Assembly: GCF_000023025.1 (NCBI RefSeq)
Contig: NC_012997.1
Coordinates: 2,092,764 to 2,156,763, forward strand
DNA: 64,000 nucleotides
Origin: Teredinibacter turnerae T7901
GTDB lineage: Bacteria > Pseudomonadota > Gammaproteobacteria > Pseudomonadales > Cellvibrionaceae
Reading direction: 5' to 3'
Below the pieces are notes generated by a model. That model had not been told where the DNA came from, searched no databases, and saw only the letters and a list, made by a program, of their open reading frames with translations. The translations under genes and the position numbers were made by a program. This document shows positions 43,709 to 52,771 of the stretch, piece after piece; within the stretch, counting starts at the first letter, position 1, and each line of letters starts with the position of its first letter.

Positions 43709-44142
43709 CTAAATTCATGATAATAATGTTGTATGGGTCAATATGTGGCAAGCAGACTAAACTGTTAGCACGATGTTCATTATTTCTCTTTTTGTATATG
43801 TTTTAATCAATTGCAATTTATGGTTCAATCGAAGAAATACCAACCTTATATGGCTTAAGTGTTTTAGCATGTTCCTTGTTTGGTCTAGGCTATTGCTGCA
43901 TGTGGTTATTCTTGTATTTATGGCGCTCAATATCGACAATTAAAGAGACTAACACAAAGTAAGTTTTTGGATCAGACTAAATCTGGTTGACAATTTAATA
44001 TCTGTGCTTACCAGTCGGGCCAGCTCGCGAAAAGACGTTGCGGGTTCAAACGCTCAATATATCTCTATGTTGTTTCGGATGCCGTGATTAAACACCAGAC
44101 CTGGGTCTTATACTAATCCCACCTCGTTTAGCGGACTCACTT
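43709..44142. other. AT-rich intergenic region
   Basis: About 430 bases with no supported gene. A short GCGGGTTCAAACGC stretch at about 44039-44053 looks like a tRNA T-arm but no acceptor, D-arm or anticodon arm can be built around it. The low GC content continues into the next gene and suggests foreign origin. Confidence 0.4.
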
Positions 44143-45174
44143 ATGCTTAATTTTGGCTTACAACCTAAAGTACCATTGTCTAAGAACCCCTTATTTATTT
44201 TAGCGGGAACGGTGACCGTGATTATTCCGCTTCTGCTTTTAGTTCTAGTGCTTAAAAGTACTGAAGTTCGCTATTCTTTCGAGGCAACCGAGATAAATTA
44301 TTTATTATTTACTGTTTTAAAGGCGCCTCTGGCAGTGCTAGCTGCCTTGCTGTCAGCTTTAGCTATTATTGCCACGCTTCATAGGAGCGCACAAACTGCC
44401 CATCAAATCTCGCTCACAGAAAAGCAAAATACTTTCGCGAATTATTTTGAGCATAAAAAATGGATTATGGGTGAAATAGAGCGTCGTGTTAATCTTCCGA
44501 GGAAATCATTCGAGACTGTTTACCGATTTCTATATCCAAATAATAATATTAATTATGTTGAATATGAAGGCTCATTGTCCTGGCTTGCCGATATTGATGA
44601 CAGACTTATAGAGGTTGCAGTTCATCTAAACTGGATAAAAGAGAATTCAAACAGTCCTCATGTGCTAACTGTATATATTCGCGCTTTAACTGCGGAGGTG
44701 GTTTTTGTAATGCATTTCGTGGGTGGTTATTACTTTCACGTAAATACCAATAAGTGGGAGTTTATCCATAACTATTTTGTAGAGTTGGAGGAAAGGTATC
44801 GCGCCGAAGCTATGATTAACCATGAAAGCTTGTTCTCGAGCATGGCTAGCCGTATAAAGCGATACAATGAAATAATAGATAGGCTTATCTCTATTAGTGG
44901 TTCTGGGAGTGCGGAAATGCCTAAATGTGCAAGCTCTATAGCGGGAAAGGGAGTTATAAACTCTACATCCAAAAAAAGCAGTTCTGAATGCGAGCTAGAT
45001 GCGTTGCTTTCTGCTTGGGTCAGAAAACAAACTGTTGCGCAAGAATTCGACTTATATGATGAATTAGAATCGCTGGTAGAAAAGAATATTGTTAGTGCAG
45101 GCAATCCTTTCCACACTCTTTTGCCCAAGGGTAATTTGCTCGACGCTAAGGAGCTAGTAAAAAGCAATTTGTAA
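44143..45174 (+). CDS. Hypothetical membrane protein with two N-terminal membrane segments
   Basis: A 343-residue protein of low GC content with two strong membrane segments (about 18-40, LFILAGTVTVIIPLLLLVLVL, and about 55-78, LKAPLAVLAALLSALAIIATL). A short coiled-coil-like linker (HRSAQTAHQISLTEKQNTFANYFEHKKWI) and a large helical cytoplasmic domain follow. I do not recognise the family. The layout of a two-helix anchor plus cytoplasmic domain is common in anti-phage or abortive-infection effectors, but no partner gene is adjacent. No clear ribosome site. Confidence 0.6.
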   Translation: MLNFGLQPKVPLSKNPLFILAGTVTVIIPLLLLVLVLKSTEVRYSFEATEINYLLFTVLKAPLAVLAALLSALAIIATLHRSAQTAHQISLTEKQNTFANYFEHKKWIMGEIERRVNLPRKSFETVYRFLYPNNNINYVEYEGSLSWLADIDDRLIEVAVHLNWIKENSNSPHVLTVYIRALTAEVVFVMHFVGGYYFHVNTNKWEFIHNYFVELEERYRAEAMINHESLFSSMASRIKRYNEIIDRLISISGSGSAEMPKCASSIAGKGVINSTSKKSSSECELDALLSAWVRKQTVAQEFDLYDELESLVEKNIVSAGNPFHTLLPKGNLLDAKELVKSNL

Positions 45175-45391
45175 ATGAGCAAAGAAAAAACTACGACTAC
45201 ACAGTCGCGCAACGAATGAGTAACCGTGACCAGCGAATTAAATATGCTGGCCTCTCTAATCTAAAAGTCGTTATGCATAAATATGGCGCCAATGGGGCGC
45301 CCCACCGATTTATTGGCCATGAATCGCGTAAAAGCACGCTGATTAGAAATAAAAAATAAATTTATTATATGGTATAGCCACGCATGACTAC

Positions 45392-46063
45392 ATGGACATC
45401 GGTTTTAACCCAAAGCACGTTGAAAAGCTCGGCGTCAGCATTCATTCTCGTGGGCTATTACCTCTAGCACCGGGCGAAATTGCCTATGACAATATTGTTG
45501 TCGGCTTGGGGAATGTGCAGAATTTACCTGAGGACAGTGGCCTGGTTGATTTTATGCTCGATTCGGCCCGCTGGAGTAGTGTTATTGGAAATGTTATTTC
45601 TGCTTCTTGGAACGGTGTTTCGAGCAATGTGCGTACGAGTTATAGCAACGCCAATACTGGCGGTAGGAGCGAGGCGATTGAGCACCAGTTTGAATGGTTT
45701 CCCAATCTCGTGGGCGGGCGTGTGAGTTTTTGCTACTCGCTGCCAGCAGATTTTGAGGGTATGGCAGTCGCCGTGAAAGTGCAGTTGGTTGACAACCGTG
45801 ACCGGGTGGTTGATCTTCGCAGTATAGACACGGCAAATTTGGCTTTCGACCGCCCCATGGAGTTTAGTTACCGGTTCCGACGGCATGGTGTAGGTTCAAA
45901 TAGCGATCCGGCTTTCAATATTGAACATGTTAAAGCTTTACGTATAGTCGTAGAGCTGCCTGACGAGCCATACACGGTATCCAGTGAATTTTCTCTGTCA
46001 GAGGTTCGCGTGCAGGCGCGTACCCGATTTGTTAAAAACCTAGAGAATCCTCGCGCAGAATGA
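45392..46063 (+). CDS. Hypothetical beta-rich protein, possibly a C-terminal fragment
   Basis: A 223-residue protein without signal peptide or membrane segment. It is beta-rich with motifs EIAYDNIVVGLGN, RVSFCYSLPADFEGMAVAVKVQL and EFSLSEVRVQAR, a pattern like the jelly-roll ligand-binding modules attached to glycoside hydrolases. There is no ribosome site before the ATG, so it may be the remaining C-terminal part of a larger protein. No family assigned. It is convergent with puuD. Confidence 0.5.
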   Translation: MDIGFNPKHVEKLGVSIHSRGLLPLAPGEIAYDNIVVGLGNVQNLPEDSGLVDFMLDSARWSSVIGNVISASWNGVSSNVRTSYSNANTGGRSEAIEHQFEWFPNLVGGRVSFCYSLPADFEGMAVAVKVQLVDNRDRVVDLRSIDTANLAFDRPMEFSYRFRRHGVGSNSDPAFNIEHVKALRIVVELPDEPYTVSSEFSLSEVRVQARTRFVKNLENPRAE

Positions 46064-46129
46064 CATTTTGAGTATTAGTTTTATTCACTCGAGAGTCGAT
46101 TTTGTCTTTCACTCAAGTTGCGATGATAC

Positions 46130-47425
46130 CTACTGAGTTTGAGCCAGCCACTCTAACAGTGTCTCTCGCTCCTTTTGGGTCATGCCAGTCATATTTCCTA
46201 GAGGCATATAGCCGGACTGGACTGCAGGTATAATTTTCTGTTTGCTCGTCAACAGTTGATCCGTCGTTTCCAGAAGTATTCCCGCAGGTGCTGCAGCGAA
46301 CGCAGGGTTGGACGGATGTATGGCGTGGCAGCCACTGCAGTGTTGGTTTGTAAGTTCTGTTATTTGCTCGTTGGTAACAGGTTCTCGCGCTTTGGTCGAT
46401 TCGGCCTGTTCGCGTTTTGCTTGAATTTGATCTGTCTCGACTTGATCAGCGACGCTTGGTAAAACGATTGTCTCTGAAGGCTGGCCATTTTCTCCGCCGG
46501 ACTGTTTTAGTTTCTGGTTTTTTCCAATTTGCATTGCCGCAGCGACGGCCAAGGTGGCGACTATAGCGAGAATTAAAATGCTTGGCTTGATGATACCCCG
46601 ATGGCGTAAATTGAAGAAATGCCGCGCATAAGCAGTAATCGTAAGAAGTGCGATCAGGATCAACCAGTTGTAGGGGTGCCCATAGAGAAACGCGTAGTGA
46701 TTGCTGATCATGCAAAAAATGACCGGCAGAGTGAAATAATTGTTGTGAATCGAGCGGGTTTTAGCTGCGAGCATGGGCGCTTTATCGGGTGTTTTACCTG
46801 CGTCCACCGCGCGCATAAATCCACGCTGTGCGGGCATGATGCCCAAGAACACGTTGGCCGCCATGATCGTTGCCAGCAGAGCTCCGACATGAATAAATGC
46901 AGCTCTATCCGAAAATAATTGTGGTGCAAGCCAACAACTGAATACCACATAGCTGTAGAGCAGCGCGATGAAGAGCCGGGTATTTTTCGGGGCAATCCAA
47001 CGTACCAGTAATTCGTAAACAGCTAACCCTGATACAAGGTAAAGCACACTAGCTGAGATCGCCAGGGCAGGGCTGGCGACTAGATTGTTTGGCCCAACCA
47101 GATAGTACTCTGCTCTGAAATAGTAAACCGCAATCAGCAGTAGGGTTCCCGTCAGCCAAGTGGAATATGCTTCCCATTTAAACCAGTGCAATGTTGTTGG
47201 CATCGTCGGCGGCGCCAGAGAATACTTTGCGACTTCGTAAATTCCTCCACCATGGAATGCCCAGAGATCTCCGGAAACGCCTTTTTCTTTCTTCCATTCC
47301 GGCGGCGTTTCCAGGCTGTTGTCCAGCCAGACAAAATAAAAAGATGCACCGATCCAGGCGATGGCCGTTATCACATGCAGCCAGCGCAACAGCAAGCTGA
47401 GCCAGTCTAGTAAAAGTGCGTCCAC
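46130..47425 (-). CDS. puuD: Membrane-bound urate oxidase/hydroxylase PuuD with cytochrome c domain
   Basis: A 431-residue PuuD protein, converting urate to 5-hydroxyisourate with electrons passed to the respiratory chain rather than to H2O2. The N-terminal 300 residues have about eight membrane segments and the family blocks WLHVITAIAWIGASFYFVWLD, AFHGGGIYEVAKY and MPTTLHWFKWEAY. The C-terminal region carries the c-type heme motif CSGCH and a distal Met in YMPLGNMTG. It is the last gene of the xdhABC-uraD-uraH-guaD-puuD run, 15 bases after guaD. Confidence 0.93.
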   Translation of the reverse strand: MDALLLDWLSLLLRWLHVITAIAWIGASFYFVWLDNSLETPPEWKKEKGVSGDLWAFHGGGIYEVAKYSLAPPTMPTTLHWFKWEAYSTWLTGTLLLIAVYYFRAEYYLVGPNNLVASPALAISASVLYLVSGLAVYELLVRWIAPKNTRLFIALLYSYVVFSCWLAPQLFSDRAAFIHVGALLATIMAANVFLGIMPAQRGFMRAVDAGKTPDKAPMLAAKTRSIHNNYFTLPVIFCMISNHYAFLYGHPYNWLILIALLTITAYARHFFNLRHRGIIKPSILILAIVATLAVAAAMQIGKNQKLKQSGGENGQPSETIVLPSVADQVETDQIQAKREQAESTKAREPVTNEQITELTNQHCSGCHAIHPSNPAFAAAPAGILLETTDQLLTSKQKIIPAVQSGYMPLGNMTGMTQKERETLLEWLAQTQ

Positions 47426-47440
47426 AGAAACTCCGAATAT

Positions 47441-48739
47441 TTATTGCTGGGTGTAAATGGGCTGGCCTGCAATATACGTACGCTCGATAAGACGATCGTC
47501 GCCACAGGTCATATAGACAAAAAGTTCTTCTTCTATGCTTTTACAACTGGCGATACGTTGATGAATATAGGGGTGGCCTTCACTATTAATCAAAATAAAA
47601 TCCGCCTCAAAACCCGCATCAACACTACCAATTTTGTCGCCAAGATGGAGTGTTCTCGCTGCCCCCAAGCTGGCAAGGTAAAATGCTTCGAGTGCGGTGA
47701 GTGGGTAATTCTGCAGCTGGCATACTTTGTAAGCATCGCCCATGGTGACGAAAGGGGAAAGGCTTGTACCTGCACCAATATCTGAGCACAGGGCAACCGG
47801 AATCTGGTGCGCTTTGATGCTCGAATAATTCATTAAACCGCTACCCAGAAACAGGTTTGATGATGGGCAAAAAGCGATGCCGGCACCGGAGGCTGCGATT
47901 CGATCCGTTTCACTGGGTGTCAGGTGAATGCAATGCGCGAAAAGTGTTTTTTCCGTTACCAGATTAAATTGCTCGTAGGTGTGTAAATAATCTTTTGCTT
48001 CTGGGAATAATGTTTTGGTCCATTCGACTTCCGCCTGGTTTTCACTCAGGTGGGTTTGAATCCACACGTCAGGATAGGCTGCTACTAATTCCTTTGCAGA
48101 GCGCAATTGTTGTGGTGTCGATGTACCTGCAAAGCGCGGTGTGAGTACATAACCCAACCTTTGGAAACCGTGCCATTTATCGATGAGGTTACGGCTATCG
48201 TTAAACGCCGATTCCGCAGTATCCAGTAGCGCTGTTGGAGCGTTGCGGTCCATCCACACTTTACCCGCTAATAACCGCATATTGCACTCGGCTGCCTGCT
48301 GGAACAAATGCTCTGTGGAATGCGCAAAGCTGGTAGTGTAGACCATTGCTGTGGTAGTGCCGTGGGCATGCAGTTGGGCGAGAAAACGCGCAGTTTGCTG
48401 TGCGGAATAGTCTGGCTCTGCGAATTTGAGTTCCGCCGGAAATGTGTACTTGTCGAGCCAGTCGAGTAGCTGCTCGCCGTAGGCTCCCATCACATCCAAT
48501 TGCGGCGCGTGAACATGCGCATCAATAAATCCTGCCATGAGCAAGCGGTTTGGCAGGTGCTCACACCGGCTTAAATCGTAACCTTGCTCTGCGAGAATTT
48601 GGGCACTTTCAACTTGCGTAATCTTGCCGTTTGCAACCTCAACCACCGCATCATCAAGATAGTCGAAGCAAGTGTTGGGATTTGCACCAGCGTCAGATTT
48701 AAAGCGCGCAACCCGGGTACGTAATATTAGCGAGGCCAT
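47441..48739 (-). CDS. guaD: Guanine deaminase
   Basis: A 432-residue amidohydrolase-superfamily guanine deaminase, converting guanine to xanthine. Metal ligands and signatures: GFIDAHVHAPQ, QTHLSENQAEV, FAHCIHLTPSE, CPSSNLFLGSG and SDIGAGTSLS. The ATG at 48739 shares one base with the uraH stop (TGATG). Being in the xanthine dehydrogenase operon, it supplies xanthine to XdhAB. Confidence 0.93.
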   Translation of the reverse strand: MASLILRTRVARFKSDAGANPNTCFDYLDDAVVEVANGKITQVESAQILAEQGYDLSRCEHLPNRLLMAGFIDAHVHAPQLDVMGAYGEQLLDWLDKYTFPAELKFAEPDYSAQQTARFLAQLHAHGTTTAMVYTTSFAHSTEHLFQQAAECNMRLLAGKVWMDRNAPTALLDTAESAFNDSRNLIDKWHGFQRLGYVLTPRFAGTSTPQQLRSAKELVAAYPDVWIQTHLSENQAEVEWTKTLFPEAKDYLHTYEQFNLVTEKTLFAHCIHLTPSETDRIAASGAGIAFCPSSNLFLGSGLMNYSSIKAHQIPVALCSDIGAGTSLSPFVTMGDAYKVCQLQNYPLTALEAFYLASLGAARTLHLGDKIGSVDAGFEADFILINSEGHPYIHQRIASCKSIEEELFVYMTCGDDRLIERTYIAGQPIYTQQ

Positions 48740-49083
48740 CAAGAACCTCGGTAGGTGCTATAGCCAAATGCGTTCAGCAGCAATGGGACGTGATAGTGGG
48801 GCTGGGATGCGTCGACATTAAATGCCAATGTCACCTCACTAAAGAAACTCGATTTGTTTTCGCGATCGAACCAGGCTTTGGTATTGAATTTGAGTTGCCA
48901 GATCCCGTCACTCAGTGCAAATGCGTCCGGCCACAGCATGATTCTGCCATCCTTGTCGGTTTCGCCCTGTGTCGTCGTTTCTCCTGCGGGATTGATAAGC
49001 ATAACGCCGACACCCTCTGCAGGTGTACCTGTGTCCAGGTTGAGAATGTGTGTAGTAATCGGCGCTCTTTGAGGCGAGGTCAT
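48739..49083 (-). CDS. uraH: 5-hydroxyisourate hydrolase
   Basis: A 114-residue transthyretin-related protein hydrolysing 5-hydroxyisourate to OHCU. The family hallmarks are ITTHILNLDTGTPAEGV at the N-terminus, HYHVPLLLNAFGYSTYRGS at the C-terminus with the invariant YRGS tail, and the catalytic His/Arg sets. It overlaps uraD by four bases and guaD by one. No signal peptide, so cytoplasmic. Confidence 0.95.
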   Translation of the reverse strand: MTSPQRAPITTHILNLDTGTPAEGVGVMLINPAGETTTQGETDKDGRIMLWPDAFALSDGIWQLKFNTKAWFDRENKSSFFSEVTLAFNVDASQPHYHVPLLLNAFGYSTYRGS

Positions 49084-49571
49084 ACGATATCCAAAAGTTT
49101 TTTTAAGCGAATTTGAGTGATTTTTGCCTGCTCTGCGGCACCTTTACGAAGTTCGGTCTCTCGCGCATTCGGCAGGCGCGCCTTTAGCAGAGCAAGCATT
49201 TCATCTGCGGGCTTGCCGGTTGCACAGACAATAAATATAAACCCGAACTTTGCCTTATATTCACGATTTTTTAATTGTAGCTGGCGTAGTGTTTCGTCAC
49301 TGGCAACGCTTACCTGGCCCTGTTCAGCAGCTGCGAATTTGTTGCGCAGCGCGTGAAGATCACCAATTTCCGCATGACCCGCAAACGCTTCCAGCACGTC
49401 AGACTCCTCTGCCTGACGCCACAGGCTTTCCGCGGTGTCCAGCACATCCCGCTGCGACGAAAATGGCCGCGCTGCCGCCATATGGTGCGCCCAAAAACGT
49501 GCGTGGCATTGCAGAAGAAAAAGGTCGCGTGCAGCATTTTCCGGCAATGCGTTTAGTTCATCCAGCGTCAT
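49080..49571 (-). CDS. uraD: OHCU decarboxylase
   Basis: A 163-residue OHCU decarboxylase producing S-allantoin. It begins MTLDELNALP, has the ARPFSSQRDVLDTAE catalytic block, KFGFIFIVCATGKPADEMLALLKARLPN and the terminal QIRLKKLL. It overlaps uraH by four bases and follows xdhC by three. With uraH and puuD it completes stereospecific urate-to-allantoin conversion. Confidence 0.95.
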   Translation of the reverse strand: MTLDELNALPENAARDLFLLQCHARFWAHHMAAARPFSSQRDVLDTAESLWRQAEESDVLEAFAGHAEIGDLHALRNKFAAAEQGQVSVASDETLRQLQLKNREYKAKFGFIFIVCATGKPADEMLALLKARLPNARETELRKGAAEQAKITQIRLKKLLDIV

Positions 49572-49574
49572 GAC

Positions 49575-50417
49575 TTACTCCGCAAGTTCGTCGACCAATT
49601 GTTGCCAGCTTACGCGGTTGTTCTTTTTCGTTGCCGGCTCCGGCAAACAGTACAGCTGCTGAATAATTTGGCCAGCAATAGACACCGCAACTTCCATCGG
49701 CTGCTTACCCGGCACAGAATCAAGCCCTACCGGGCAGTTGAGCGCATTTATGGCATCTGTGCTAAATGCATCACTTTGGAGTCGCTTTTTAAAGCGAAGG
49801 GATTTAGTGCGCGAACCAATTAAGCCGATATAGCGGCAGTCTCCTCTGTCCAGGAGTGCTGTGCAAAGCTGATAATCCAGGCTGTGATCATGGGTGAGTA
49901 CCAGGGCCATGGCCTGGGGTTGCATTATCTCGATATGTTGCACTGGGTTCGGATACACATGACTTTGCGTATTTATTGGTAACACAGAAGGAAACTGTTC
50001 TGGTCGATTGTCGATCCAATGAACTCGAAGGTCCAGTTCGCCCACTATTTTTAGAAGCGCATGTGCTACATGACCGGCTCCAAAAATATGGAGCGTATTT
50101 TTTGCCGGGATAAAGGTTTCCAGCAAAAGCGTAACCGCGCCACCGCAGCATTGTTGCGTGTTTTGGCCGAGGACGAGTTGTTCTGTGTGTTGCTCAGGTT
50201 TACCGGTGCCGAACAGTTCGCGAGCTTTGTTAATGATGAGCCATTCGAGTTTGCCGCCGCCGACCGTATCATAGGTTTCTGTGGCGGTAATAACCATTTT
50301 AGTACCCGCGTCACGCGGGGTGGACCCGCGTACTCCCAGCACCGTGGCGATTGCCCAGGGTTGGTTCGCGCGTTCACACAGGGGAATTGCCTGGTGCCAT
50401 TGCAAGTGCGTCGTCAT
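49575..50417 (-). CDS. xdhC: Xanthine dehydrogenase accessory protein XdhC
   Basis: A 280-residue XdhC, which binds molybdenum cofactor and promotes its sulfuration and insertion into XdhB. It has the N-terminal VLGVRGSTPRDAGTKMV, the cysteine-containing QCCGGAVTLLLE and the Rossmann motif HIFGAGHVAHAL, then GLIGSRTKSLRFKKRL and CPVGLDSVPGKQPMEVAVSIAGQII. It overlaps xdhB by one base. Confidence 0.95.
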   Translation of the reverse strand: MTTHLQWHQAIPLCERANQPWAIATVLGVRGSTPRDAGTKMVITATETYDTVGGGKLEWLIINKARELFGTGKPEQHTEQLVLGQNTQQCCGGAVTLLLETFIPAKNTLHIFGAGHVAHALLKIVGELDLRVHWIDNRPEQFPSVLPINTQSHVYPNPVQHIEIMQPQAMALVLTHDHSLDYQLCTALLDRGDCRYIGLIGSRTKSLRFKKRLQSDAFSTDAINALNCPVGLDSVPGKQPMEVAVSIAGQIIQQLYCLPEPATKKNNRVSWQQLVDELAE

Positions 50418-52771
50418 TAGCAGCTTTCCTCGGTATTCGCCGATTGCTCAGCGTTATAGGCCTGCGCTGCTTGAATTGCGTTTAGTACCTGTTCTGGTGT
50501 CGCCGGTGCGTTCAGATCTGGTGTAAACGCGTACTCGCTCACGCTTGCACAGGCGTCGAGTAGCGCGCACCAAACCGAGATCGCCAGCATAAGAGGGGGT
50601 TCGCCAACAGCTTTCGAGTGGTATGCCGTCTCTTCGGTATTGGGACGGTCGAAGAGGGCAACATTGAAAATTTCCGGTACATCGTGCGCAGTCGGGATTT
50701 TGTAATTCGCCGGACTGTTGGAAATAATACGGCCATGCTCGTCCCACAGCAGTTCCTCGGTAGTCAGCCAGCCCATTCCCTGAATAAAGCCACCCTCGAT
50801 CTGGCCGATATCAATCGCCGGGTTTAACGAGTGACCAACGTCGTGCAGTATGTCGACGCGAATAACTTTGTATTCGCCAGTAAGCATATCAACAACAACT
50901 TCTGATACGGCGGCCCCGTTGGAGAAATAATAGAACGGGCGGCCTTTACCTGTGCTGCGGTCGTAACCAATTTTGGGGGTCTTATAAAATCCGCTCGACC
51001 ACAGGGGGATGCGGTTCATATAGGCTATTTTGACCAGTTCCTCAAAGGGGATTGTGCGGTCTTTTAACCAAAGGCAATCGTCTTTTAGCGATATGTCGGC
51101 AACGGGGACGCGGTAATGCTCACCGGCAAATTCAAACAGCGCGCTTTTAATTTTGTTCACCGCGTCCAGGGCCGCCATGCCGTTCATATCGGTACCTGCC
51201 GATGCTGCCGTCGGCGCGGTGTTGGGAACTTTGTCCGTGCGCGTCGCACTGGGGCGAATTCGGCTGACAGAGATGCCCAGGCCTCGTGCGACAATTTGGG
51301 CCACTTTGGTAAATAGTCCTTGGCCCATTTCAGTGCCGCCATGGTTCACCATTACGCTGCCGTCCAGAAAAATATGAACCAGCGCACCAGCCTGATTTAG
51401 ATGCTTCGACGTAAACGAAATACCGAATTTAACCGGGGTTAGGGCCAGGCCCTTCTTTTGCCAGCGACAGGCATTATTGAATTGCTTAACAGCTTGCCGG
51501 CGAGCGCGGTAATCCGATTGGGATTCCAACTGCTCGATCAGTTCTGGTAACACATGTTGCTCGACTTTTTGCCCGTAGGGGGTTTCGTCCTGTTCCGCGC
51601 AGTAGAGGTTGCGTTTGCGTACATCCAGGGCGTCCAAACCCAGGCGATGGGCGATGGTTTCTATAGTCGCTTCAGTGGTGACCATGGATTTTGGGCCGCC
51701 GAACCCGCGAAACGCCGTGTTGGAGACGGTGTTGGTGCGACAACGATATCCGGTAATTTCCGCAGCGTTGAGGCTGTAGGCGTTGTCCGCATGAAACATG
51801 GCGCGATCAACAATGCCATCGGACAAGTCGGCGGTGCATCCGCACTTGCCTGCGAGAATCATGCGAGCGCCGAGAATACGACCATCTTCGCTGAAGCCCA
51901 CATCATACTGGTTCCAAAAATCGTGGCGCTTTCCCGTTTGTACCATGTCGTCTTTGCGGGGCATACGGTATTTCACCGGGCGCTGGTTGCGTGCGGCAAA
52001 CACCGCTGCCATGCATGCTAAGGCAGCAGATTGTGATTCTTTACCGCCGAAGCCGCCCCCCATGCGCCTGACCTCGGCGGTAACCAAATTCAGTGGTACA
52101 CCCAATACGTGTGCGACCAGCTTTTGCACTTCGGACGGATGTTGCGACGACGAAAAAACGTGCATACCGCCGTCTTCCTGCGGCACCGCCAGAGATATTT
52201 GTCCCTCCAGATAAAAATGTTCCTGACCGCGAATCGACATGGATTTTTGCAGGCGGTTCGGAGCATTTGCCAGCGCGGCCTCGACGTCTCCCATCGCAAT
52301 ACTATGCGTGGCCAACACAAAATCTTCGTGGGCCAGTGCATCCTCGGCAGTAAGCCTCGGTTGGAGTGGTTCGAGCTCAATCTCCGCCAGCGCTACGGCC
52401 TGTTGCGCTGCGCGAAAGCTGGTTGCCGCAACAGCAAATATTGGCTGGCCTATATAATTAACCTGTTCACCAGCTAACAGCAGATCTCCGGTGAACACCG
52501 GAGAAATATCGGGGTCGCCGGGGATATCCTGTTGCACAATTACATCCACAACCCCTGGCGCGCTGCGCACGGCACTTAGGTCTATGCGGCGAATATTGCC
52601 ATGGGCAATGGTCGACTGCCCGGTTGCCACATGCAGCTGGTTCGGCCATTCAGGTATGTCATCGACGTAAACCGCTTCCCCGGTCACTTGCTTTTGAGCG
52701 GATTCGTGGGCGATGGCAGCTTTACTTGTTGTGGCCTGGTCGGCTGGCCAGCTTTTAGGAAGTTTACGCAT
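50417..52771 (-). CDS. xdhB: Xanthine dehydrogenase molybdenum-binding subunit
   Basis: The 784-residue molybdopterin subunit of xanthine dehydrogenase, oxidising hypoxanthine and xanthine to urate. Diagnostic segments: VTGEAVYVDDIPEWPNQLH, RMGGGFGGKESQ, NTAFRGFGGPKSMV, VNHGGTEMGQGLFTKV and the catalytic Glu in KAVGEPPLML. The ATG at 52771 is chosen because AGGGGAAG precedes it by nine bases and it overlaps the xdhA stop by eight; an in-frame GTG 51 bases earlier gives a non-conserved extension. Confidence 0.95.
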   Translation of the reverse strand: MRKLPKSWPADQATTSKAAIAHESAQKQVTGEAVYVDDIPEWPNQLHVATGQSTIAHGNIRRIDLSAVRSAPGVVDVIVQQDIPGDPDISPVFTGDLLLAGEQVNYIGQPIFAVAATSFRAAQQAVALAEIELEPLQPRLTAEDALAHEDFVLATHSIAMGDVEAALANAPNRLQKSMSIRGQEHFYLEGQISLAVPQEDGGMHVFSSSQHPSEVQKLVAHVLGVPLNLVTAEVRRMGGGFGGKESQSAALACMAAVFAARNQRPVKYRMPRKDDMVQTGKRHDFWNQYDVGFSEDGRILGARMILAGKCGCTADLSDGIVDRAMFHADNAYSLNAAEITGYRCRTNTVSNTAFRGFGGPKSMVTTEATIETIAHRLGLDALDVRKRNLYCAEQDETPYGQKVEQHVLPELIEQLESQSDYRARRQAVKQFNNACRWQKKGLALTPVKFGISFTSKHLNQAGALVHIFLDGSVMVNHGGTEMGQGLFTKVAQIVARGLGISVSRIRPSATRTDKVPNTAPTAASAGTDMNGMAALDAVNKIKSALFEFAGEHYRVPVADISLKDDCLWLKDRTIPFEELVKIAYMNRIPLWSSGFYKTPKIGYDRSTGKGRPFYYFSNGAAVSEVVVDMLTGEYKVIRVDILHDVGHSLNPAIDIGQIEGGFIQGMGWLTTEELLWDEHGRIISNSPANYKIPTAHDVPEIFNVALFDRPNTEETAYHSKAVGEPPLMLAISVWCALLDACASVSEYAFTPDLNAPATPEQVLNAIQAAQAYNAEQSANTEESC

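Noticed and set aside
44039-44053. tRNA T-arm-like GCGGGTTCAAACGC
   Set aside because: No D-arm, anticodon arm or acceptor stem can be paired around it, so it is not called as a tRNA gene.
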